Source of the DNA: Byssochlamys sp. IMV 00236
Lineage: Eukaryota; Ascomycota; Eurotiomycetes; Eurotiales; Thermoascaceae
Assembly (NCBI GenBank): GCA_001931875.2
Contig: MSJH02000230.1
Location: forward strand, 1 to 13,137
DNA length: 13,137 bases
Direction of reading: 5' to 3'
Made by a program: the position numbers and the translations under genes. The notes under the pieces are model-generated. The model made no database searches, had not been told where the DNA came from, and was given only the letters and a program-made list of their open reading frames with translations. Below, piece after piece: positions 1-8,705 of this stretch; position 1 is the stretch's first letter, and every line of letters starts with the position of its first letter.

Positions 1-441
1 CCAAAAGACTTTTAAAGGTTCTGATTGCTGCTATGACGACATTCTTCAGGTCGGCCATTGACCATCAGAAAAAGGGACCAGGCATCCATAAAAGCTATCA
101 GATCATCAAATACCAGAGCAGCCTGCAATGATCCGCAGTAGCAGACGTACCGTTGGGGTATGCATTAGCTGAGCCTTGTCAATTGTCAACTAGCTTATGT
201 ACCCCTTTGCGCCAGCCAGACAGTAGGAAGCATCATCAACAATCTGTCACAGCTGTGATTTCAGATAGCTACAGCTAACTACTAGCCCCTTGTAATGATT
301 CAAATTGAATGCCTGTAACTCTCCTTTTGGCTGCCTGAAAGCCCTCAGTTGAGTGATGAAACGAGCGACCGTTGTCAGTCCAGGACACGCATTGAGCATC
401 ATAGAAAGAGATTGCATAGAAATCCTTGAACACACAATCAT
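1..441 (-). pseudogene. Decayed gene remnant, unknown family
   Basis: Reading leftward from the ATG at 441 gives 64 open codons with a normal protein-like composition, containing the segments LSMMLNACPGLTTV and ITQLRAFRQPKGELQAF. The same frame then meets TGA (244-246). It continues in coding style (QIVDDASYCLAGAKGYIS), meets a second stop (TAG), and continues again (LTIDKAQLMHTPTVRLLL) to two further stops. One frame that keeps looking coding through several stops suggests a decayed gene rather than chance. The leucine spacing recalls leucine-rich F-box proteins, but no F-box is visible and I do not name a family. A good TATA box and pyrimidine-rich leader lie just upstream, so transcription may persist. 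Unrecognised introns could instead remove some of the stops: GTAAGT occurs in the leader near 475, and GTAGTT near the end of the 64-codon frame. Confidence 0.35.
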
Positions 442-581
442 GGCTTTGCTGAGTAGGTTTTATAAAAACTTACCTTGACCAAAAAGAACCACCAGAAGGA
501 ACGAAAAAGAGTAAAAGAAAAAGTATAAAGAGAAAAGAAAGAGGAAGAAAAAGGATAAAGGCAAACTTCTCTCTTTTTATA
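442..581 (-). promoter_or_regulatory. TATA box and pyrimidine-rich leader of the minus-strand remnant
   Basis: On the minus strand, TATAAAAAG (573-581) is followed by about 100 bases dominated by C and T, then the ATG at 441. The leader contains GTAAGT near 475, a good intron donor, and CTACTCAG 17 bases further on. That interval is too short for a normal intron here. The same TATA plus pyrimidine-leader layout precedes the PIL1 gene in this window, which supports a real promoter. Its downstream gene looks broken. Confidence 0.45.
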
Positions 582-689
582 CCCGTTTCTTAGTTGTGTG
601 AAGTTATTGTTTTCAATAAATAACGTTTTACTCCTTTCAAGAAAATAAAGTCTACACTCACACTTTTGTTTATTTCTAAAGTGTCTCAT

Positions 690-1127
690 GGCTCTTTGCC
701 TATCTTTTTTACACTTTTTATATTCATTCAGATTACCGCTTGAATATATATTTTAATGAAGTTATTCACCTCTATTTTTATATAGTAAAAAGACTAAAAG
801 ACGATAAATTTCATGCATTCTTTGCTTATACCACGCGTCCTTGGGCTTATTTCCTAGTCTTAGTTACACACTATCTACGTTACTCTGCCAACCCCTTTTC
901 TTTTTCCCTTGACTTTTTGCTAGTAAAGATTAGATAAACACTATTTGTAGTAGTTGTTATATATTCTATTTGCTATAAAGTAGCAGTCTTGTATAAAGAA
1001 ATGAAGCAAGTTGTGTAAAATCAAAAAAAAAAAAACGACGTTTCCAAAAATGGTAATAGCAAATGATAGACGCGTTCCTTCAACCCTGTAAATTCATGAA
1101 AAAATAAAAACTTTATTTTGACAAATG
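690..1127. other. Gene-free AT-rich stretch
   Basis: I see no convincing gene. A 65-codon plus-strand frame (740-937) is open but rich in F, Y, L and K, as expected of random AT-rich DNA. There is a 13-base A run at about 1022-1034. No RNA gene or repeat unit was seen. Confidence 0.5.
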
Positions 1128-2026
1128 TAGACGCAGACATCAAGGGAAGGTCAGAGTATACGCTTTGCACCCTCAAATAGGCCACAATAGATGAAGCAAT
1201 GGTTTCTATATGCTATAGATATCGTAATGTATATTATTATCTGCGATTCATCCGTTCTCGTATCCATCACAATGACACCTCTAGGTCTATTAATAAGGAT
1301 CTTGTCTATATATAGTTCATCGCATGGGCTTTACAAGGGACATAGCAGTCTTTGACCTTTCGCAGACTCGCATCGTCTAATGAGATAGATGATCACAATG
1401 ACGGTGTTTTGTTCATCCTCCTTTTCCTGGTATTCACGCTGTTCTGTCAATGTGTTGTGTTACTCTGCAAGCTCCAGCAGTGCTTGATTGCTGAAAGTGG
1501 TGAAATGATCGATTATGTTTCAGGAATTCATGCTCACTAAACACAAGCACAGCTTCATATGGCTTCTCTTATTGAGGTTTAATTTTATCTCTACGATTTC
1601 CTTACGACTGAAAGTATAGTGCTAGTGGAAGCCACTCTATCTGTAACAGCTTAAGCTGCTTTAAACAAAATGTAGCGCTCAGTTTCATTTTCTTTACTTG
1701 TTGTTCTGTTCCCTAAGAACCCTACAATCTTTTGATGCTAATTTCGTGAGTTTATATTACTTGTAAAGCAGTGAAGAGTCGATCCGTGACGCGATGACAC
1801 ATGCGCTGTCGGTGTCCATGGACTTGACAACACCCTCACTGTTGGCTAAGATGAATACAGTGAATGGTTGGCAGTCAAAGCTGCGGGTTAACTTGCTGGA
1901 TGTGCGACATAAAAAATAACTCGTCGGATTGCTGAAATGAGATCGGATCTGGCGCGTTTGATAAATGTAGTGTAAGGATTCGACAGAGCGAGCATTCGTC
2001 TTGTTTAGCTTGGTTACCTTCTCCAT
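1128..2026 (-). pseudogene. Fragmented remnant of a protein-coding gene (unknown)
   Basis: Several minus-strand fragments look protein-like but cannot be joined cleanly. Positions 2026-1757 are open for 89 codons and include PFTVFILANSEGVVKSMDTD, which resembles a strand-turn-strand blade of a beta-propeller. Further on come KLTKLASKDCRVLREQNNK and then a Q/K/L-rich piece. A glutamate- and glutamine-rich segment follows near 1490-1390 (ALLELAE, a TAA stop, then TLTEQREYQEKEDEQNTVIV), which looks like coiled coil. One TAA further (CCC TTG TAA), the same frame stays open for about 60 codons to roughly 1158. The mix of in-frame stops and frame changes suggests decay. It may be the 3' part of the same old gene as the open block at 2131-2733. 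A multi-exon gene whose introns I failed to place is the alternative. Confidence 0.3.
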
Positions 2027-2130
2027 ACTCCATTAGTCAACGTATATCTTAGTTCGGCAATTTATGTCAAAGACACTTGACGCCGGGCCTACTTTGGGGG
2101 ATTCAGCCACATCCAGTCTGAGTCTCGATG

Positions 2131-2733
2131 TTACAAGACCATTGCATGTTTGCATGCCAATGACCAGCTTGGAGCGCCCTCATGCGTATACAGTTTCGTG
2201 TGGTATACATCGAGATATGGAGCGTCATCAGGAGGAATGCTTGATTCGCCCGAGTTCATCTCTTGATGGATATCAATGGTCTTAGTTCGCCCGTAAATCT
2301 CGATCGTGCTGATCAGGATGGCCACGCCGTTGCTGCTAAGCAGGATCGCACCAGCCAGCGATTGCGCACACACATATTTGATCTCAGGATGGATGTCCCA
2401 GTCTTGATTGAGCAATGTAGTCATGGACGAGTCAAGCTCGTGGTGCTTGTTTCGCATCAACATAATCCTGTATGGTGATCGATGAACCATCGTTGCCAAT
2501 GTCGTATCCGCAAGGACGTGGTCATCGATGCTGTCCGTCATGTACTTTGTTGGAACAATCGCACGGCATTGGAAACTGCCGCCACTTTGGCCCTGTACGT
2601 TTCTTCTATGGCTCATTCCGTTATACTCGATCAAGCAGTTGTGTGCGTCACGCACTGACAAAGAAAAAGGCGCGAGACCTATTTTTCTGAGCAGCCAGAC
2701 ATTCATCATTTGATCGTCAATGCTGGCATCCAT
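2131..2733 (-). CDS. Hypothetical protein or surviving exon, unknown family
   Basis: From the first in-frame ATG (2733) this frame runs 200 codons to the TAA at 2131. It is open further upstream, without an ATG, to about 2847, through segments such as VVDLIVFFNNKGECNSHN. An acceptor-like TTCAG lies just inside the upstream limit, so the block may be an internal exon whose 5' exon I could not find. The product is mixed hydrophilic/hydrophobic with no signal peptide, no clear membrane span, and an AGAILLSSNGVAILISTIEI stretch that looks like beta strands. GC content is visibly higher than in the flanks, as in the true genes to the right. TATAAAA also occurs on the minus strand near 2880. I do not recognise the family. 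Shorter plus-strand frames overlap it and look like shadows. The broken sequence downstream makes a pseudogene exon quite possible. Confidence 0.33.
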   Translation of the reverse strand: MDASIDDQMMNVWLLRKIGLAPFSLSVRDAHNCLIEYNGMSHRRNVQGQSGGSFQCRAIVPTKYMTDSIDDHVLADTTLATMVHRSPYRIMLMRNKHHELDSSMTTLLNQDWDIHPEIKYVCAQSLAGAILLSSNGVAILISTIEIYGRTKTIDIHQEMNSGESSIPPDDAPYLDVYHTKLYTHEGAPSWSLACKHAMVL

Positions 2734-3040
2734 AGACTGGCAAGCTTGCACGATGACCACATCGTAATTATGACTGTTGCATTCACCTTTGTTATTGAAA
2801 AAGACTATTAAGTCGACAACTTGCGAATTAAAAAGAAGAGCTGAATATTATTAAATTAAATTTGTGCGAGAGTTTTATAGGGAATATTAATGTTGTCAGT
2901 ATGATAAATGTGGTCAATGTGATTATTTATCAATGCTATGTTAGTAGCTATTATTGTTGTCAGTACTCTTATTCTCAGCAGAAGCGATAGAGGAATGTAA
3001 AGTAGAATGTATGCTCTACTGTAAGATATAGAGTATTATA

Positions 3041-3529
3041 ATGACTATCCCATCAAACACGTCAAGGGTTCATGTTGGACAACCTGCTCGTTTTTTTCAT
3101 ATCACCTTGTTCACTTCAAAATATCGCACAATTATATTTTCCCATGATCATTACACCAGTCCACTTGTAATTGAATTTACGATTTTTGACGAATATTCTC
3201 ATGTCCGAGTGTCTGATGCAGCTGACGAACTCACCAAAAACTTTGAAGACTTTAATTTGAGAGAAACCGTAGTTGGAAAATTTACATTCAACGTGTGTAA
3301 TGTAAGTATCAATAAAGTTAATCATCATCCAGTCGCAAGAAACCAAAGTGCCATGATTATAGAGAGACATGGACAAGTTGAAACTTGGTAAAAAACTAAG
3401 ATGGATTATACAAAATATTATATTTCCATTGACGGAAGTGTATTTGATATTAGCATGAAGCCGCCTACAGCAAAACATAATGACATAAAGCCCAGAACAC
3501 TAACTGAAGACATGATAAAAAGGGGTTAA
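3041..3529 (+). CDS. Uncertain small gene, possibly spliced, unknown family
   Basis: The ATG at 3041 (ATA ATG ACT) opens 116 codons with plausible soluble-protein composition, for example the segment RVSDAADELTKNFEDF, ending at TAA (3389-3391). The same frame resumes at once and runs from ATG 3401 to TAA 3527 (YYISIDGSVFDISMKPP). A strong donor, GTAAGT, lies at 3302. Splicing to the AG at 3399-3400 removes 99 bp including the stop and yields 129 residues. Splicing instead to the AG at 3361-3362 (61 bp) changes frame and ends at TGA 3458. Without splicing the protein is 116 residues. No domain is recognised. The opposite strand is also open over much of this span (3116-3478), which lowers confidence. 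It could be a real gene, or a broken one with a single stop. Confidence 0.35.
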
Positions 3530-4070
3530 CTATAAAACAGAGAGTTTTATTTTTCCGTGGAAAAAACCTTATCCTCGCACAATAATAACAATAATGACAA
3601 TAAAGCTGATTTAATGAGTCAATCTTGAGCAAAGTATTCGAAATAGCACAACATAGAGATTAAGGTTAAGAAATAAGAATTAAAACAAGTTGAATACCTT
3701 TGATCTACAAGTTAAAAAAGAATCACATACATAGTTTGATGGTCGTACCATTGCACATCATTGCTCATAGCGTGGAGATTGATTTATAATCATTTTATAA
3801 ATTATTTTGGAGATGAAAATTTATTAATAATACTTTGATAGCCCAATAAGGGTTGACTTTTTGCTTTATTTGAAAGTGTCAAGTTGTACAAGCTGTGCAA
3901 TGAACATAATGGTAATCGCCTGATCTACAGAGACATAAGGAAAGTTCCTCGTGCAGCTTTTGTAACATTAATTGATTCATAGGGGGAATAGTAAAGGCAG
4001 GACAATTATTCATTGTTGATTTTTGGGAAGAAAATAAATTGTATGTCAATGGTTAAATGAAGCATATGTT
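3530..4070. other. Gene-free AT-rich stretch
   Basis: No open frame of coding character was seen on either strand and no RNA gene was recognised. It lies between the uncertain small gene and the 3' end of the 333-residue minus-strand gene. Confidence 0.5.
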
Positions 4071-4076
4071 TTTATT
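4071..4076 (-). terminator. Candidate polyadenylation signal AATAAA
   Basis: TTTATT on the plus strand reads AATAAA on the minus strand, 114 bases after the stop codon of the 4190-5250 gene. Fungal poly(A) signals are loose, so this is only a candidate. Confidence 0.4.
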
Positions 4077-4189
4077 AATTGACGTAAAAATTATTATAGA
4101 CACAAAGGAAAAAAAAAAATGAAATATAATACAACATAAATGGATCTGTACATAATGTAACAATGAAAGAAGGGGTGAAATAAATAATC

Positions 4190-5250
4190 TTAGAGCATAA
4201 GTCCCTGACTGACAGCCCACATATTAGCTGCATGTTCAAGTAACTTGGATACATCATCTGGTATATCGCAAATCAAAATATTTGACAGAATCTGTTGCTT
4301 GTGCTTTGGCCAATCAACCGACTGCTCGTCTTCTCCATTACATATATCTGGAAAGGCATAAGGGTCCATGTGCTCCATTGTGAATCGTTCATATAGTAAA
4401 GTCATTTCAGGAATAACCATATGGTAATCACCCAAGGATGTAAAAGTTACGGTTACCTCTGGAGCAAAAGGAAATAAACCTGTATAGGGTACATTGGGTT
4501 GAACTGACTGCTTCAAGCAGTTCAGTAAAAATAAAGTTTGACACCAGACAGGTAATCGTCCTCTAATGATGAGATCATGGACACCAGAGTATGGATTGGT
4601 GTATCGAGCACCAAATGTATAGCTATAAGGAACAAAAAGACCATCATAAGAATTATATCCTCGCTTCGAGTAAAGCGTATCAAAATGAAAGTTATCAACA
4701 GGGGCTTCGTTAACTGGATAAACAATGGATTAATAATCTGAAAAAATTTAATAAAAAATTATTCAATTTTACCATTTGAATCAATCGTTTGTGACAAGAT
4801 ATCATCAATTGTAGATAGCGTAGGTGATGACTGAGGACTTGAGGATTGCCAGACTTGATGAACAAAGACACCTCTTGATAGACGCATGATAGAGATCTGG
4901 TTGAGGTTGAGACGTTTACAACAGATCATTCTCAACAACAAATTTTCAGATCGTTGGCGTCGATAAGACAATGCATCAGATGAATCAAATGGATCTGATG
5001 GATACTGGAATGGATTCCTTGAATATTGATTAGAGCCATGTGCCATCTTTTGCATAAAGAGCGAGTCTGGTACAGGAAAGGCCGTGCTTGTGGTATTGAA
5101 TAACTGTTGACGCATATAGGCAATAAAGTCTTTGCTCTGTTCAATAAATGTGCTTTGAGTTGATACCAAGGAGTTGATATCATCAATCAAGAAATCATCT
5201 TGTTGCTTGTCAGTTGAGAAGTAGTACGGTTGTTCCAAATAAATAGCCAT
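4190..5250 (-). CDS. Uncharacterised 333-residue protein, one intron
   Basis: Exon 1 is 5250-4773 (159 codons plus one base); exon 2 is 4713-4190. The 59-bp intron runs GTAAAA...TATCCAG. The nearer TTTCAG acceptor would give an immediate stop, so the later one is chosen, and the frame is then kept to TAA. The ATG at 5250 is the first after a pyrimidine-rich leader. The N-terminal half is polar (about residues 10-45 likely helical; SRNPFQYPSDPF around 75-90; RRQRSE near 97). The C-terminal half looks folded and dense, with GYNSYDGLFVPYSYTFGARY, RLPVWCQTLFLLNCLKQSV and FAPEVTVTFTSLGDYHMVIP, and ends MWAVSQGLML. No signal peptide, clear membrane span or catalytic motif is seen. I do not recognise the family. 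Upstream and divergent, 641 bp away, is the FHIP gene. Confidence is high that it is a gene and nil on function. Confidence 0.8.
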
Positions 5251-5330
5251 TGATTAGTAAAGTAAAGTAAAGTAAAGAGAGAGAGAGAAAGATGTTGATT
5301 TGAAATCAAGCTCTTTTTATTTGTAATCTC
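5251..5330 (-). promoter_or_regulatory. Proximal promoter and leader of the 333-residue gene
   Basis: On the minus strand, a TATA-like AAATAAAAAG (5322-5313) lies about 63 bases before the ATG. It is followed by a leader made of a CT-repeat and then TTACT repeats running up to the start codon. The layout matches the other genes here: a TATA-like box, a pyrimidine-rich leader, then ATG. Confidence 0.45.
5256..5291. repeat. Microsatellite: four AGTAA units followed by a GA tract
   Basis: AGTAA is repeated four times in tandem (5256-5275), followed directly by alternating GA/AG to about 5291. It lies in the presumed 5' leader of the minus-strand gene, where it reads as TTACT and CT repeats, and probably forms the pyrimidine-rich leader rather than an independent element. 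Confidence 0.8.
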
Positions 5331-5891
5331 TACATCTCTCCGCAGCCAAAAATTTTTTGACTCAAAAAAAAAAGTGTGCGGTGATGCGGAACAAGAGCCA
5401 TGCTTATTTTTTTAGGTATATGGCCGCGTCTCCCCATTTATCTAAATTTGGATAAGCAGGGATCAAACATCACATGGAGTATTACTGTTTACACTTGCTT
5501 AACCTACTTGTCGTATTCTCCTATCTTTGTTTTGTCTTCACTATCACCTATCTCTCATGATCCTTAACCTTTTTTTTTTGGTCTTGCCTGAATGCTTACG
5601 TGATACTTTGGGCCGCCCCTATTGCTAAATTTGTTACCAACTATTTATATTGAATGGTGTAACATTGGAACTTTTTCTTTTCCTGAGCAGAACAGAATCT
5701 GGAATTGAGTGCCGAACGGATGAGGACGGCGAAAAGCGTGAGGGACGGACCGTGTGTTTTATCAGATCCATCGGAACATGAATCAGATTGTTTTTGTTTA
5801 TTCTCCTTAATGTGTTTATGTTGACGTGGACTCTGCTCTAATGATTCCTCCCTAAACAAAGAAAAAATTTTCTCTCTCTTTTTCTTCTCTC
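5331..5891. other. Divergent intergenic region upstream of FHIP
   Basis: No gene was recognised. A 72-codon minus-strand frame (5641-5859) is polar and lacks support. The region should hold the promoter of FHIP and distal control sequence of the 333-residue gene. Just before the FHIP ATG is a pyrimidine-rich leader (about 5868-5891). A GC-rich block, GGGCCGCCCCT (5611-5621), stands out in the AT-rich surroundings and contains CCCCT, the core of fungal stress-response elements. A binding role is not shown. Confidence 0.4.
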
Positions 5892-8478
5892 ATGGATTAT
5901 TTCTCCAAGTTTAAGAAACGTATCACACCTCCTAAAGTACAGGCAACAAGCGCCATGCAATTGGCTAAGTTCCACAAATGCTGGGACTATGTGCACGTAA
6001 GCATTTTGTAGATTAATCAAGTCATATTTTGGACTGTTTCTTTTTTTTTTGTAGAATATTTTTATCTCGGAGGACAGAAAGACAAATCTTCATGTCAAAC
6101 AAACAGAGATACCGGAAAGGTTGAGGGAAATGGTAGACATGCTTGTGGATGAAGAGGCTCGACAGGAAGATGAGAATACGACGGGTGTATGTATGGAGTA
6201 TCTGTTGAAAAATGGAATATTGCAGTATCTCGTCAATGTGTCTGAAAAGATGGATTATCCTGAAGGTATTCGTGGTGAAAGTATTCGAATGATTGCCAAC
6301 ATGGTAGACCTACTTGACGATCGTTTCTTGGTTCATAATGCGGTGCATAAGCCAACGATCAAACTTATTCGATTCTGTACGTTTAATCCACAGAGTGAAC
6401 AGAGATATCATAAAGACCTTGTTGACCTCATGTACATCATATGTTCAAGGATTCACGGATTTCCAGCGCTCTTAAACGTCTTCTTTCACGATAAGCAGTA
6501 CCTTACACTACATCAGCATGAAAACAAACCTGATTACGAATTTTTGTTGTTTACTTATTTGTTACGCTTCGTTCATCGAGAAGGAAGGTCAGGTGATTTT
6601 GCACGTACAGGATTGCTTTTCCTCATCGAGATGGCTACAGATGATCACCAGCTAAGTGAATTTATTCTCGAATCTGATTTTGCCACCATCATAGCAGCCG
6701 GACTAGGTGCACTCTATTCACAGTTACCAAGGAAGCTCATTGTTCAAAATGATGAGAATGATGCCCCGCTATTGGGCGCTTATACCCCTCAAGATAATAA
6801 TAACAACAACAACAATTATGATGATGTCGAGTTAGGCATAGAGTACTCCAACTCAGAACTATTCAAGTATCAGTTAGACTCCTTTTTAAAATTATTAGAA
6901 TTCTGTCAAGATGTCCTGATACGATGCCCCAACGACGCCATATCACAGCGCATGCTGCAGTTTGTGCGTACAACATTTTTGGAAAACATTCTGTATCCCT
7001 CTATTCTCGAATGTTCTGACTTTGATGGATCCTCAGTGGCAGTCATCAGCTATATCGACCTCATGTTGCAGGCTATTCAAGAACCAAGGTTAGTAGATGT
7101 CATCCTAGGCTTTCTCATGCAACAAGAAAATGATGACAGCGTCGTACCAGATAGTTCACCCTATAATTCGGCGGATAGATTTACCCTGAAGGACTTGATA
7201 TTCACACGCCTACAATCCACCTCACAACCTACCGTCATTGCCACGTTAAAGTTACTCAAGACCCTGATCGTTCGTCATTGTCGGTTTGCTAATCGGCTAC
7301 TTACGCTAGACAGAATACAAGAGCCTCCAGCATGTATCATATCCCATCATATACGAGAAATCGAACTTTACTTTGCACTCATTTCAGCTATGGACAAGGA
7401 GCACGCCAACTCCATTTTGACGGTTGGTTACGAGGATTACTTGCGTGATGTCGAAGGCAGGATGGATGCGGATGACTGCTATCAATCGTACCATCAACAA
7501 CCTGTATACGTACCGTCGACAACAAAGAGTGAAAAGAGACGAAGTTTCAAGTATGGACAACATAGGATGATACCGATGTCTGGAGACCACTATTACCAGT
7601 CCTATTACCAGCAACAACAACTACAGCATCAACAACCATCCATACGACACCGATTACGATCATCCGATACCCTCCTCCAGATCCTCCTCAATCTCTTTTC
7701 CCACTTTTTTGCACAGTCAACGGAACTTAATCTAGCTCTGACCGGTGTTCTTTCCGCGCTGGCCATGTGTCCTCATCGTAGTTTGGAAGGATGGCTTACG
7801 TTCACAGAGCACGATCGAACCCACCCGGACGATATTTTATTGTTATCGCGCTATGGAGAAAGCGATGACGAAGAAGAAGAAGAATGTGTGAATAATAATA
7901 TAAAGATTAGGATGCAGGATATCTATGCAGCCACGATACCCACTGATGATGACGAAGACGACCAATCTGTCGATTTCGGCATGGAAAAGAACTCTATTCA
8001 TATGACAGCGCCTACCCAATTCAAATCTTTCCCTCCATTTTACACCATCTTTAGGACCCTGACCCAGCAAGTGGACTATTATCGCTCTGAAATTGACGAC
8101 TTCAATCTCTTGTTGTATCAGAGATGGCAGAATGTGTTTGCCACTACCACGACCAGTTCATCACCCTCACTGAGCCCAAGCACAAGCGTTTCATCTAAGC
8201 GTCGATCGTCTATTTCGTCCATCATGGATAATCTGAAGCCTGCTTCAGTCTCTACTGCTGCCAGTATAGCAACTCATCGTAGTGCGCCTGCCGTGATGGA
8301 TGACAGCAAGACAAATCAGGTCAGGATTCAGCCTTTGTTTCCTTCAAACTTTAGCTCTGAGGTATCCTTGTCTATGCTGCTGAATAATATCATTATCTTG
8401 CAAGAAACGATTAAAGAATTGGTTGCTATTGTTCAAGTCCGAAGAAGCTTAGGCATTGATAAAATAAAGTATGCGTAA
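5892..8478 (+). CDS. FTS and Hook-interacting protein (FHIP / RAI16-like), 842 residues
   Basis: In the FTS-Hook-FHIP complex, FHIP attaches early endosomes to Hook and so to dynein for long-range transport in hyphae (known for the family). Exon 1 is 5892-5996 (35 codons) and exon 2 is 6055-8478; the 58-bp intron is GTAAGC...TTTTGTAG. Without exon 1 the protein would lose the conserved N-terminus (MQLAKFHKCWDYVHNIFI). Family features seen are IPERLREMVDMLVDEEARQE (about 54-73), the core GVCMEYLLKNGILQYLVNVS, then HNAVHKPTIKLIRFC (about 130-145), and the late helical segment with LNLALTGVLSALAMCPH (about 595-612). Low-complexity inserts are seven Asn (283-289), a Q/Y-rich stretch (about 511-565), Asp/Glu runs (638-646 and around 665) and a Ser/Thr-rich linker (about 680-720). 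The leader is pyrimidine-rich. It converges with the PIL1 gene. Family call is confident; cargo and partners are inferred. Confidence 0.9.
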
Positions 8479-8494
8479 TAAACAATACAATAAA
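8477..8494 (+). terminator. Candidate polyadenylation signals after FHIP
   Basis: AATAAA overlaps the stop codon (8477-8482) and recurs at 8489-8494, with another at 8569-8574. The last is best placed for cleavage in the 227-bp gap to the convergent PIL1 gene. Confidence 0.45.
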
Positions 8495-8581
8495 AGCGAG
8501 AGAGGTTGTTTTCCCTAGGCGTATTTTTTCTTAAATGATAGATAACGTAGTCATGTTTATCGTTTGTAAATAAAAACAAAG

Positions 8582-8587
8582 TTTATT
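8582..8587 (-). terminator. Candidate polyadenylation signal of the PIL1 gene
   Basis: TTTATT here reads AATAAA on the minus strand, about 120 bases after the PIL1 stop. It sits a few bases from the plus-strand AATAAA at 8569, so transcripts of the two convergent genes may overlap at their 3' ends. Confidence 0.4.
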
Positions 8588-8705
8588 AGGAAAAACATAA
8601 ACAAAGTGGTGAATTATTATAATCTATAATGGTAACATCGGAGAGGGGGGTGTCTATTTCCTCTCCCTCCCTCTTTTCAGAGGAAAGAAGAGAGGGGTAT
8701 TATTC

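Noticed and set aside
1352..1540. Plus-strand 62-codon frame with a hydrophobic stretch
   Set aside because: The hydrophobic run is the reverse of a Q/E-rich minus-strand segment, so it is most simply a shadow.
2064..2713. Four overlapping plus-strand frames of 61-73 codons
   Set aside because: They are short, overlap each other in different frames, and lie opposite a longer minus-strand frame, so they are probably shadows.
3116..3478. 120-codon minus-strand open frame opposite the small plus-strand gene
   Set aside because: It is rich in F, I, C and M with poor coding character, and it looks like the mirror of the plus-strand frame.
4522..4725. 67-codon minus-strand hydrophobic frame inside the 333-residue gene
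   Set aside because: It lies in another frame of exon 2, which is fixed by the spliced model.
5641..5859. 72-codon minus-strand frame between the divergent genes
   Set aside because: It is polar with no family resemblance and no promoter layout, and part of it covers the FHIP leader.
8640..8697. Polypurine/polypyrimidine block that might form a hairpin terminator
   Set aside because: The arms pair only imperfectly, with several mismatches. Simple CT/GA composition explains the apparent symmetry.
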